A stretch of 40,750 nucleotides of DNA from Gnetum montanum (lineage: Eukaryota; Streptophyta; Gnetopsida; Gnetales; Gnetaceae): the NCBI GenBank assembly GCA_015680685.1, contig MNCI01014167.1, forward strand, positions 1-40,750, in the 5' to 3' direction. Below are positions 11,451 to 22,347 of the stretch, piece after piece. Positions within the stretch are counted from its first letter, which is position 1; every line of letters starts with the position of its first letter. Position numbers and translations under genes: made by a program. The notes under the pieces were generated by a model, which saw only the letters and a program-made list of their open reading frames with translations, searched no databases and was not told where the DNA came from.

Positions 11451-12297
11451 TGAGTGGAAAGGTACCCCTATGCCCAACCATATGAATCATAAGCATTCAA
11501 ATGCAATCTTGTTGAATTCCACAAACTATAATTACTAAGTACACTAGATCTAAATAGTGCATGCATGTTGTTTATTCATTGTCTTCCCAGCCCACTTGTG
11601 GAATGCAATTCTATGGTTAAGTGTGACTAAGGCATATGATTTTTATTATTTTGTATTTTTATGGAATTAGTCACCTAGAACAAGAATAAAAGTAAGAGTG
11701 ATTAATTGCTAAGTAAACTATAGTCTAATCTAGCCTAGCATAAGTAACCGTTCCCACTTCCTGGACACATCCTGAACTTCATGCGAACACTAATAGGTTG
11801 TTAAACGCTAATCATTTCTGAGCTACCAACTGTCACATGTATGCTCAAAGGGGGTCATGCTTTTGTATCTTAATAAGTTTCTTTATTAATCAAAATTAAT
11901 TACTACATAAATAACATTAAATTTAAATTGCATGAAATATAAATGCATAAGAAAGAAAGTCTCAAGTGTTGCAAGGAATGGATCAAAGAGCTCATCTTTA
12001 TTGTCAACATAATGGTCTGCTCAAGTACATCAATTCTTGAATAAAGATCCATTCACACTTAGACCTCCTACTATGGGCACTTGGAAAATATTCTAACTTT
12101 CAAATAGACAAACTACAGGAGTTTCGCTACTTGACTACGAAAAACTTACCCCCAATTATGCACCTAGGCCTTGTATTTATAAACCTAGGAGTAACCCTGT
12201 GATATCGAATGTATGATATTGCATCTTGGACTACAATATCGTGTACCTAATATTGTGGCCACCCTAATATCAGAGTGATGAAAAACACAATTTATCA
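11451..12297 (-). repeat. 3' LTR of Ath-2
   Basis: This 847 bp LTR runs in plus orientation from tgagtggaaaggtacccc to aatttatca, matching 30038-30887 along its whole length with mainly single-base differences. The TATA box (tttataaata on the minus strand) is at 12174-12183. Its U3 part (12195-12275) holds several atatcg/gatatt words that form an inverted repeat better preserved in the 5' copy. Confidence 0.9.
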
Positions 12298-12304
12298 TAT
12301 CCCC
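12298..12304 (-). other. Short polypurine tract of Ath-2
   Basis: On the minus strand ggggata directly precedes the 3' LTR. The upstream context (gaggacaagttttcattcag) matches that of Ath-1 before its 3' LTR (gaggatgagttttcatttag), which supports both as the second-strand priming region. The tract is short and may be decayed. Confidence 0.55.
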
Positions 12305-14240
12305 ATGACTGAATGAAAACTTGTCCTCTAGTATAGAAGAAGAGGAATAAGTCCTTTACAAAATATATTAGGGGGTGTGGACTTATTTGATTGACATGCA
12401 GAGGGACATAGAGAAAACAGAAAAATAAAAAAGTGCTTGAGCATACAATATTACAATTGTGTACAAAATTGAATATTTGTGATAATAGGAAAGAACACCA
12501 ACAGATCCAAAGCACATCCAACCCCTCTTGGAAACAGAATAATGAGGGAGAGGTAGAAGAGATCCAATGGTCAGGAACAATCTCTTGCAAGTGATATGAT
12601 TACATCCTCCTTGGTAATAACAGTCTCGTTTCCTATCCACACTTCCCACTACAATCACAACAAAACCAAGGATTAGTATATATAGTGCAATAGATAATGG
12701 TTGAGTACTTTTTCTCGTCAGTGATTTTATTAGCTAGGTTGTGATTGTGATAGATTAGTTTCTTGATGTTGTTAGTGGAAATAATAATGAATGGATTAAA
12801 TGAAGAAATCCATACAATTCAAAAAAAGCTTAACACAAGGAATACTAGAAAGAGATTATTCACAACAATAAAAAGGAGTTCATTACAAATAGTTGTGAAG
12901 GTGCATACAATTGGATGACATGAATGGTGTAAATGAAAAGAATTTGATTATAACAATGTCTAAAGGTAAAGAACTTAACTTAACCAAACCAAAATATATG
13001 CAAGTGGGTCCTCCCCAAAGTAGGCAAAAGCCTTTTATGCCCTTGCATAACTTCAAACCAACTTGACACATCAAACTAGAACATTAAATCAAGACATGAA
13101 ACTGGTAGTGAGGTGAGGTATGAAAAGCATAGATGGATGACAGAGAGAGTAGAATGGAGTTCCTAATTAAGGTCACAAGTAGTCCCTTATGGAGTTTGTG
13201 ATTAATTGACTTGGTAGGATCCTTCCTCAGTCTAGATCAAAAGCAACCTTTCAATAACTTCGCATCAACAGTCTAAGGCTAGTCCATCCCCTTAGATACA
13301 AGAATGCTTCCACAAAATAACCACCATTCCAAATTGGAGTGAAGGTAGGAAGTGAGAAAGGGCCTTAGTTAGAGGAGACAAGACAAGTCTCATAACCAGT
13401 GCTTGTAGCCCTTTTATTTGGTCTAAGGGGTGTACTTTGAATTTCCATATTTTTTTTTGAATGGGAGCCACACCATGCAAAGACTCATGCATTCTTGTAT
13501 TTATTTTGTTCAAGGGGCATGCTTTGAATCCTCATCTCTTTTTTTTTTCCTTTTTTTCTTTTTTTTTCTTTTTTTTCTTTTTTTTTGTGATGAGGACCAC
13601 ACCATGAAAGGACTTATTTGACTTCCTATTATGAAATAACACAAAATGGTGGGAAGCTTACGAGAACACTCTTGCACATAGGAAAATAAAAAACACAAAG
13701 AATACCGCATCCCTTTGAAGCCACACCCTATCCAAACCTTTGATTCCTTTCCAATTTCGAAAACTACACGTCACCAATTTATTAAAGTTGCATCAATGAA
13801 GAAGAGACTACATGCTTCCAAAACAAGGAAAACCATAGAGTATGTGGATGGGTGGATGATGTGGACTCACTACTGATTACAAGAAAAGAAACCACGTCTC
13901 AGTTGTCAATAACAACATTCAAAGTCAAAAACTAGACATCAACAATCAAATTACAAATGAAGCATACAACCATCAAGTAGTGCATTACCATTGTACCTAC
14001 TACCTTATTAGTAGAAAAGTAGAGAAACACATAAAACATAAGCAAACATAACCATAAAAGAAACTAAAAGAATAGACAATAGATATTGAATATATTAACA
14101 TTAGTGTAAAACAAAAACTAAGAAAAGACCAATAACCTTAAAAATACAAATATGTAAAATAAAGATGTAAAACAAAGAAGATGAAAACAAAAAGTTGTAA
14201 AAAAAATGTGTAAAAAAAAAAGTTCAAAAACTGAGGAGCC
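12305..14240 (-). other. Gene-free 3' internal region of Ath-2
   Basis: About 1.9 kb with no coding frame I can support. It is the minus-strand counterpart of the Ath-1 gap at 8621-10720, including a shared block around 13745-13870. It contains a long pyrimidine tract at 13534-13587 and AT-rich stretches. No 3' ORF like that of Ath-1 is present. Confidence 0.6.
13534..13587. repeat. Polypyrimidine (T/C) tract
   Basis: About 54 bases of almost pure T interrupted by single or paired C, lying inside Ath-2. Any apparent reading frame through it (poly-Phe/Leu, or poly-Lys/Arg on the other strand) is a low-complexity artefact. Confidence 0.9.
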
Positions 14241-14619
14241 ACCTAAGGTATTAGTATGGATGGCCATCTCCCCCACGACTAAGTTGGAAGGAAGAGATCT
14301 GAAAGATTGAGCATGGTTGTCCATCTGATGAGGTGTTTTTTTCATTGGTTGGCTTGGGATCATGGAAAAGTTTTATTTGTTGAATGTTGACTAGTTGTTA
14401 TTTGTCTAGGCTATCAGGTTTGTAGATGATCATGGCCCTAAATAGAAAAGTCTCATCTATGATGTAAGGTCCTTTTCACAATGTTTGAAATTTGGTTCAT
14501 TGGTGTACATGTGCAGGATTCCAATAGAAAACCTTGTCTCCTGGTTGAAACTTGACTTTTCTTATTTTGAGGTCATGGCCTTTCTTGTTGAATGCCTTAT
14601 GCATTTTTTGGATAATTGG
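14240..14619 (-). pseudogene. Integrase C-terminus of Ath-2, severed by Tat-2
   Basis: On the minus strand this reads as the end of a gypsy integrase, broken by frame changes. Its last part includes SDGQPCSIFQISSFQLSRGG. The same segment of Ath-1 (8530-8600) reads SRDGQPRSIFQISFF, so this is the severed tail of the gene at 23949-27330. Compared with Ath-1, about 25 bases appear to be missing at the junction with Tat-2, which could be a deletion or ordinary decay. No function is expected. Confidence 0.7.
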
Positions 14620-16229
14620 TGAAACACCCCAAAAAATGTGAGGTCATTCTCACTTCACCATCCATTGCAGTTCGCACAGTGCTACGACAGTTCTTCGGGA
14701 GAAGAACGCTCTGAATTTAGGTCGGCCAGTTCAGAAAATTTTCTACTTTGGATAAGAATAGGCTCTATTGATCATCCTACCTATCCACCTAAGTAGTCTA
14801 CCCAGTCGATAGCCTACTTAGAAATGATACGCAGAGTTGGCAGCAGCATTCAGGATGTGCGAAAAAGTTTGGCAAGTTTTCTAAGTTACGAAGTCTGCTA
14901 CACTACACTACGCCTCGCTATGTAGCATGGCAAGCTTTAGAAAACATTTGCAGAATGAAGTGCCACGCTACGCTACGCTACGTAGCATAGCATAGCATGG
15001 CACCAGTAATACAACTAGTTCTCTCGCCCAACTTCAAATTCTTCAACAATATCCCTTTCCGTTAGGAAGCGGTAGACCATGTCTACTGCTACGCTACGCT
15101 GAGCTACATGGTGCAGCGAGGCGTAGCAATCCTACAGAAGAGACAGAAGGAAACTCAAAGGGCAGGACCAGCAAGTTTGCAAGTTCTATAGTGCAGAAAG
15201 AAAAGTTCATAGATTGGCAAAGTTTTTGCGACTAAGGCCAATCGCTATGCTATGCTACGCTACATAGCGTAGCAAGCATGTAGCACACATGTGGCAAAAC
15301 ACAAGACAACATGCTACACTATGTCGAGCATGCTATGCTACGAAGCATAGCAAAGCATGTGGGTGATTGCCAACATCAATGCACTTCATCTAATTGAACT
15401 GTTGGCACACGTCTCCAAATGCTAACGATGCAATTACAGCATGGCAGGCTCATAGTTGCAACATGGCAAACTCACAGTCACAACGGTCATGCATGTCCAA
15501 CGCTCATGCTGGCACATGTAGCACAAGCAAGTCAACATGGGCCCAGGGCACGTGGTGTCTAAACTACCTCTTTCGCATGCCCTTGGTCCTATAAATACCC
15601 CAATGAGTAGCACTCAAAGGGTTTGAATTTTTTCTGATTTTTTCAACTTTCCCTCTCTCTCTGGCACTCAAGCTCTCTTCCTGGCACATGGTAACATCGA
15701 GCATTGTAAGCCTTCTATTTGACACTACAAACAGTTAGCATTCTTAGTTGACATTTTATTTTGTTGCCCTTCTACCACCTTGGTAGAACCCCTGCATGGT
15801 CAGCTCCTGAGTTCACTCCCAAGCGCACAGTCGTCCTCATCCTACACATCTTGGTTACTCTCGGGATCTCTACACTCCACAATGTTATGCAACCGACCGT
15901 ATCCATCTTGACAGGGCAGACTTGTAACTCTGGAGTGGTGCATTTTTCTAACTGCATTTTACTTTGTTTATTGCTTACTACTGCATTTTACATTATTTTC
16001 TGCCTTACTTACACTTAAGCATTACTTCGCATTTTCATTTTATTTTTAAATTGTATGTTGAAAAAGGCTATATAGACACCAATTAAATCCTTGTCTGATC
16101 GACCAAACTGTTCAGGGCACCTCGTATCCACACACACCTAGCACGGCCCTCCTACGGATACAAGGTCGAGACTGTTGCACCTGTCGACCCCTCGGTATTT
16201 TCCAACCGCCGATATTTTTGGTCGCTATA
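14620..16229 (+). repeat. 5' LTR of Tat-2
   Basis: This 1.61 kb LTR starts tgaaacaccccaaaaaatgt and ends gtcgctata (the expected CA has become TA). It matches 22348-23948 throughout, with mostly transition differences. It has five clusters of gctacgctacgtagc-type palindromes between about 14890 and 15360. The TATA box is at 15589-15597, with a pyrimidine-rich stretch (ctttccctctctctct) about 50 bp downstream. Confidence 0.9.
15589..15597 (+). promoter_or_regulatory. TATA box of the Tat-2 5' LTR
   Basis: ctataaata in the context ggtcctataaatacccc, conserved in the 3' LTR (23308-23316) and in Tat-1 (5181-5190, minus strand). Confidence 0.65.
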
Positions 16230-16270
16230 GTTTTCTGGCACTAGAAGGAGGGCCTTTTGGTGCCTTTTCT
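16230..16270 (+). other. Presumed primer-binding region of Tat-2
   Basis: Directly after the LTR the sequence reads gttttctggcactagaagg, then agggccttttggtgcc. The same block follows the Tat-1 LTR on the minus strand. Its position fits a primer-binding site, but I could not assign the tRNA. Confidence 0.5.
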
Positions 16271-16860
16271 GCATGTCACAGTAGTTTTGAAAGCCTTCTG
16301 CACCCTGATACACATAAGTGTAAATGTGACACCCTCTTGCGGTTGTTTACACTTTGTGCGGTGCAAATCGGTCATCTCAATGGTTCCTTGGGAGCCCTAC
16401 AAAACACAAGGCCTCCAATTTCTACTTAACTAGCCTATCTTACAGTAGTCTTGCATGCACTCTATACCTCATTGTGCATTAACATATCATGTGGTATAGA
16501 TCAGTCGCTTCGACGGTTCCTCTAGAGCCCTACGAGACATAAAGTCTTTTTGTTCGCTAGTTAACTTGCCCATCCTACAGTAGTCTTGCATGCGCTCTAT
16601 ACCTCATTGCACATTAACGTATCGTGTGGTATAGATCGGTCACTTCAATAGTTTCCCCCGAGCCCTGCGAGACATAAAGCCTTGATCGCCAGTTGATTTT
16701 CCTATCTTACAATTGTCTTGCACGTGCTCTATACCCTATCGTGCACTGGCGTAAACGTGACACCCTTTTGTGGTTGTTTACACTTTGTTGTGCAGATTGG
16801 TCGCCTTGACGATTCCTTGGAAATCCGACAAGACGTAAAGCCTTCTTTTTGTTGCTTTTC
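16271..16860 (+). repeat. Tandem repeats in the 5' leader of Tat-2
   Basis: About four imperfect units of roughly 130-165 bp. Each contains a tacagtagtcttgcatgc-like word (16441, 16576 and 16708, plus a looser copy near 16275), ctctatacc, a gtgtggtatagatc or tttgtg-tgcagat word, ggtcncttcgacggttcc and gagccctncgagacataaag. Starts are about 135 and 132 bp apart. Tat-1 has a single unit in the same place, so the array expanded within this lineage or this copy. Confidence 0.75.
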
Positions 16861-16908
16861 AGTCTCTTCATTCTTTTTACACTCTTTTGCAAAACCATTC
16901 AGCTTGCA

Positions 16909-18594
16909 ATGGCTTTTTCAACTACCACTACTAATGCCTTCAATGTGGAAGTTCCCTTCAACGTTGAAGTTCCCATCACAGTTCAAGGCACCACTGGTGC
17001 CAAACAACCATTGAACCCGATGCTGGAAACACGTTAATCCCTTAGAATCCAAAATCGGGGACTTGAGGGATTAGCCCAGCAACATGAGCGTTACAATTTC
17101 CTCTATGCAAAGGTGCAGGTCAATCTACCCCTGAATGTACACGAACTCGAGGACAAACGTAGCTTCAAGTTCACTTATTGCAATGGAAAGGAATTCGTTC
17201 CCACTCCCCGTGTTTCTTTACCTTTAACACAAGTGTATCAACGGCTGTTAGACCAACTAATCTAAATGGCTAGGCTTAGGGAGCAACAAGATACAGTGTC
17301 CAACCAACATGATACTTTCCTAAATAGACAGGAGAAACTTGATTCCCAATCAGACGAGGGAGGTCCAACCGACCCCATTCCTGTCCCTCCTACCCAGTCC
17401 TTTTGGGCCAAGCCGTTGTTTGTTACCACTCCCTTTGTAATCATGCCTATGCTTCGGCAACCTGCGATTACAACTGCTATGGGTAGCCACACCAATCCTG
17501 TGGCATTTCAATGCCCGCTCTCGCTTGTTTTGCATGTCTTGTTTGCAGCTACTACTCCTGTACAAACTATCCAGTAGTCTATTCTTGTAGCACATCATAT
17601 GCCAAACATGGCTACCCTACCACATGTGCATACTGTACCTACTTCACAATTGTACGGGACTTTTGTTTCTATTCCTACATTTATGTTTGTTCCACCCACT
17701 ATGGCGAACCCCAGCCCATCCACATGGTGGGCCCAATTTACTTCTTTGCCTACCCCATAACCATTACACTAAGCCTCGTAGTTGGTACAACCTAACACGG
17801 GGCTATGGTCTATGCTACCGGTGACACAAGTGGTCTATCTGGCAACCAAACCTGCGGTTTCTACCTTAAGAACACCACCTGCTGGGTGGTGGACAACACA
17901 AGTAGCATCGCTCGTGGGGGTTGTCCCAACGGTACCACCGATGGGTCACACCGCCACCCCCAAAATACCACAAGCAGGAGTTGCCTCCGCAGTTCCCAAA
18001 CCACCTACAACATCGCTAGGTCTGGACCAAGCATTCTAGCTCATCCAGACCCTCATTGATGAAGTAAAATGCCTCAAAGCTGCCAGTTCTGACATGGTAC
18101 AAGTCATGGACTTTTACCAGAATGACCCTATCAGCCCTGCAATTACCACCTTGACACTACCCCCAGGGATGTCACTCCCACACTTCACGAAATACAATGG
18201 GAAGGGAGACCCCAACGCACATCTTATCACCTTCAGGTCCAAGTCTTTGCTACTGTAGCAATAGCCACACATGATTATTCGTATCTTTGCCATGTCCTTA
18301 GCTGGGAAAGCCCTGGATTGGTACCATGCATTGCCACGCTCATCCATTTCAACTCTGGAAGAGCTATTGACCCAGTTCATGACACACTTCAAGTACAACT
18401 TGAACCCAGAAACCATACTGGATCAGTTGATGAGTGTGAAATAAGACCCCCTAGAACCAGTCCAAAAGTTCATCCAACGTTGGAGCGCAACCCTGAACGA
18501 GATCCGTGAGCCCATCATGGAGGCACACTTGTTGGCTGTCTTTAAGGGTGTAGTGAATGACTTTATCAAGTCCAAACTGTACTACCTTGTTTAA
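16909..18594 (+). pseudogene. gag of Tat-2, broken
   Basis: The start ATG at 16909 gives MAFSTTTTNAFNVEVPFNVE. A Pro/Thr/Ala/Val-rich N-terminal half follows, broken by several frameshifts (about 16909-18050). The gag core (about 18056-18594) includes MDFYQNDP, LPPGMSLPHFTKYNGKGDPN, AHLITFRS, AGKALDWYHALP, STLEELLTQF, LDQLMSV, VQKFIQRWSATLNE and FKGVVNDFIKSKL. This is the retrotransposon_gag pattern (F-x-Y-x-G-x-GDP-x-x-HL, W[YF]xxLP). Stops of TAG/TAA type replace likely Gln codons at several places, and the frame ends at a TAA at 18592-18594. The order and motifs equal those of Tat-1 on the other strand. Confidence 0.85.
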
Positions 18595-18870
18595 TGCTTT
18601 CCTCCTCTTCTATTCTTCCCAGAAGATGAATTTCCCAAGGAGGAGCGACTTCGGATCCAGGTTCAGACCCTTGTTGGTAGAGTGATGCAGGCTACGTGGT
18701 CATGTCGACCTTCATCTTTGGTTGTGAAGGCATAGATGTAGGGAGTAAAGATGTAGGCTCGGGGGTACCTTGGATGGTACTTCCCTTCAACATCTCACCC
18801 ACACACAGCTATGCATCTGCCATGAAGGAACAAAACCTTCTTCAACTACCTCAACACCTCCGACACATCT
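18595..18870 (+). other. Deletion junction: protease and RT missing
   Basis: Between the gag core and RNase H only about 280 bp remain. They start in a gag-like tail (FPEDEFPKEERLRIQ) and run into the region before RNase H. I see no D[ST]G protease site, no RT motifs and no xxDD catalytic box, although these normally need more than 1 kb. A large internal deletion is the simplest explanation. Confidence 0.6.
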
Positions 18871-21015
18871 TTCGCGACACTGCTATGTCAGAAGCAAGAT
18901 GATGGTTCTGAGATACCAGTGTACTACTTAATTCATGTACTAATAGTGCACGAGGGGAAATACAACGATGTGGAGAGGAATTGCCTTGCCTTAGTGTTCG
19001 CACTAAAAAAGTGGAGGCATTACCTATTTCGTAGTACAACCAACATCATTTGCAAAAGCAATATACTTTGGGCTATCACTAACAAACTATATGAAAGTAG
19101 CAAGATAGCCCATTGGAAGGCAATAACCATGAAGTTTGATTTATACTATGTAAGTCAATTGTCGACGAAGGGTCAAGCCATAGTGATCCAACTCACAGCC
19201 TCGTCAGTCAATGACCAGGCCATCATAGACCCCAAATTCCTGGACGAGCACGTTAGCAATATTGATGTTGTCCCATCATATTTCGAAGCCACTTTGCACT
19301 TTGACGATGCATCAACTACGTGAGGGGGTAGCGTTGCTACCGTCATTACATTTCCCTCTGGGGAAATCCACCCATCTGCTTATCATTTTACATTCCCTTG
19401 CACCAACAATGTGGCAGAGTATGAGGGTTTACTCAGAGGTCTCTTAATTGCCCGAGTGCTACATATACAACACCCAGCAATCTAGGGAGATTCACAATTA
19501 GTTGTGAATCAAATCACTGAGGTCTACGCCTATAAAGCTATGCACCTACAACCCTACTGCGACTTGGAAAAAACCCTGCTTAAGCAATTTACAACCACAA
19601 ATGTGCAACACATGCCGCGTAACGAGAACACCGTGGTAGATGCCTTAGCTACCCTTGCATTAAACATTCCATCACATTCCTTTGCAAACCTGCCAACCTC
19701 GATTATCGAGTGCACAGAGCCTATCACTCAAATGGAAGACGTGGCCTCTGTCAATGCTACGGATACCCAGGAGTGGTATGCCAACATTAAAATTTACCTA
19801 CAGCATGGCAAACCCCTAGGTGGATTGACATCTAACCAAAAAGATGCAATCCATAAGTGTGCCCGGCAATACATGCTCATGGGAAATGATGCCTTGTGCC
19901 GACATTCCTACGACGGGATATTGCTAGCATGTGTGGGTGGAGAGTAGGCATAGAAGGTAGTTAAGGAAGTCCATGAGGGGCTATGCAGTGGACACATAGC
20001 ACCTAGGGCCATGGCTACGAAAATCAGGTGCCTAGGGTACTACTAGCCCCACATGGAGCATGACTACCTGTCAAAAGCCAAGACGTGCGACACATGCCAG
20101 AGATATGCAAATCTCATACACGTAGCACCTATAGACCTGTACCTGATGCAAATCACGTGGCCCTTTCAATGATGAGGACTAGACCTCATAGGGCCGATCA
20201 CGCCTAAGTCCTCCACAGGGCATAGTTTCATTATCACTGCCACTAAGTACTTTACCAAGTGGGTGGAAGCTATCCCCCTGAGGAAGAAGATGTCTCAGCA
20301 AATCTGCCATTTCATCTTAGACAACATCGTAACAAGGTTTGGGCTTCCAATGACCATTGTGACCAACAATGGACCACAATTCAACAGTATGGAAACCCAA
20401 ACCTTCTGCAACAATCTATACATTAAATAATCATTCTCGTCCCCCTATTATTTGTAGGAAAACAGGTAGGTGAAGGCTACAAATAAGCCCATCATCAACT
20501 TGCTGAGGCAGATGCTCAACAACAGTAAGAGACAATGGCACGAGAAAATCCTCTACGTCCTATGGGCCTACCAAATGACATGCAAGACCACAACAAGTAA
20601 GAATCCTTATAGCCTTGTTTACAGATCTGAAGCTGTGCTACCTCTTGAGTTGTAGGTACCATCACTCTGAATGATCCTATCCGACATCGTGAGCAAAGCC
20701 CAGAACAATGAGTCATGGATCATCAACCTCGACTCAATAAAGGAGGAGCACGCACAGACGCTAAGATGCATCGAGCACTACTAGAGCAAGCAACAACAAA
20801 ATCACCATGCAAACCCACATCAACGGCTAGTGCAGAAGGGAGACCTCATCCTCAAGGCCATTCATGAGCATGTGAGAAAATTCTCAGCCAACTGGGAAGG
20901 TCCTTAAATGGTCAATAAAGCCTTTAGGAATGAAGCCTTCAAGCTAGTGGACATGGACAGCAATGAGCTTGCCAACCCGGTGAATCACTCGTACCTCAAG
21001 CCGTACTACATCTGA
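18871..21015 (+). pseudogene. pol remnant of Tat-2: RNase H, second RNase H, integrase
   Basis: The RNase H end reads LLCQKQDDGSEIPVYYLIHV, then YNDVERNCLALVFALKKWRHYLF (about 18880-19030). A second, Tat-type RNase H follows (about 19300-19660): FDDAST, CTNNVAEYEGLLRGLLIAR, GDSQLVVNQI and MPRNENTVVDALATLAL. Integrase has a zinc-binding part (VHEGLCSGHIAPRA, CDTCQ; about 19960-20110) and a core. Asp in GLDLIGPI is kept. The second Asp is Asn (VTNNGPQF, codon 20365-20367) and the Glu is Lys (VKATNK, codon 20473-20475). The C-terminus ends at the TGA at 21013-21015. Open stretches such as 19504-19947 survive between stops. With RT absent and integrase mutated, the protein cannot be functional. 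Confidence 0.85.
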
Positions 21016-21020
21016 AGCAT

Positions 21021-21280
21021 AGCGGCATCAAGCACCATTCACTACGATGATAAACTAGCAACAGCACTGAGCAGCATCTACAATGATGTTAAACTAGCGG
21101 CAACAAGCATCGTCCTCAATGACATTAAACTAGCGGCATCGAGCACCATCTGCTATGACGTTAAACTGGCAACGTCTGCTACGATGTTAAACTGGCATGT
21201 ATGGTCTTTCGGGACCTTAAACCAGCACAATGGTCTGCTGGGACCTTAAACTAGCACATGGTCTACCAAGACCTTAAACT
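21021..21280 (+). repeat. 3' tandem repeats of Tat-2
   Basis: Eight head-to-tail units, each ending in ttaaact or a close variant followed by agc/ggc. Four units of 36-39 bp (21021, 21057, 21096, 21132) contain agcggcatcgagcaccatct-like sequence. Four shorter units of 26-30 bp (21168, 21194, 21224, 21253) contain mostly atggtctgctgggacc-like sequence. They begin six bases after the integrase stop. Tandem repeats in the 3' untranslated region are known from Ogre-type Tat elements. Confidence 0.88.
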
Positions 21281-22331
21281 GGGTTCGCGTTGCATCCCTA
21301 GCATGCATCAGCACCAAATACACATCGAACAAGTCGGCGTGATGCCAACACGTAGGTGGGTCATCACAGCTCCAGAACGTAGTTCATGATGCAATGGGAA
21401 TCTGGTCTAGAACAAATGCAACGCCACCATCCTTGGCATCATGGTGATCCTTCGGAGATGTCGTATGACATCACACTGGCCCTCCAGACCTACCGCCACC
21501 ACGGCCCCTTGCCGTGACAATAGCTCCTCAACTAGTACCTGTAGCTAGAGTTCTGGCAGTATTGTGGGCCAGCCACAATATTTTTATCCTCCAGCCCCCT
21601 TCTAGTAACCTCTGGCTATGTGGTAACTGATCCCATAGCTAAACTAGGAATGCATGCCCCTGGTAGGGATTCTAGTGCATCTACACTCACAGTGGTGCCT
21701 CCAAGGCCAATTCCTCCATGCCAATGTTGCCAAGGCTGCTGCTGGCCTTTCTACTTTGGACATTGTACACCAAAAACAATGTTCAATAGCTTTAATAATG
21801 CTAGCAGCGAGCAAGACCTTTACCTATGAGGGCATGTCTTGCGACAACAGCAAATGCTATAGGGCCGTGAAGTGAGTGCCTTGACTAGCCTGACTACTAC
21901 AAAGTGCAAACCCCCATGGTGTGTGTAATGCAGCTCACTGCCTAGGAAACACTAGTGCAAGTTCCATGACATGCATAACATAGCTCGCTGCATGGAACAC
22001 ATCTGTAGGGAGGTTGAAACCCTCCACGGATGTAATGCAACTCATCCTGGGAAAGACACCTATTCTACAGGAGGTTGGAGGTCAGCTAAAGTAAAGGTGA
22101 AAATGCATATGACTCCCTCTTGAGCACTCTGACAAGGGATTCAGCTAAACCTCACCCTTTCCCTTCTCCTATACATCCTTCCTCCCTGCTTCACCTATTC
22201 ACTCCAATGCAACACTCTCAAGTGCAGTTAACCGACGTCTCGACACTCATCGAGTGACAACCTTAGCATTTTACCTACTACGGTGTTTCGTATTCTTTGT
22301 TGACGTATATCAAGCATGTTCTCCATACGTC
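21281..22331 (+). other. Gene-free 3' region of Tat-2
   Basis: About 1 kb between the tandem repeats and the polypurine tract. Only short, unconvincing frames are present. It carries three loosely repeated segments with atgcagctcactgc / cataacatagctcgctgc / gtaatgcaactcatcc wording at about 21926-22045. Confidence 0.5.
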
Positions 22332-22343
22332 GAAAAAGAGGGG
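22332..22343 (+). other. Polypurine tract of Tat-2
   Basis: gaaaaagagggg, followed by ccaa and then the 3' LTR at 22348. This is the expected second-strand primer and fixes the element's plus orientation. Confidence 0.85.
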
Positions 22344-22347
22344 CCAA

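Noticed and set aside
13430-13710. Frames rich in Phe/Leu or Lys/Arg on either strand
   Set aside because: Produced by the T/C tract at 13534-13587.
14890-15360. CRISPR-like array from repeated palindromes
   Set aside because: No regular spacing or unique spacers; this is a plant LTR, and the words overlap one another.
15394-16018. Frames in the Tat-2 LTR (66 and 85 residues)
   Set aside because: They lie inside the LTR around the promoter and R/U5 part, with no family resemblance.
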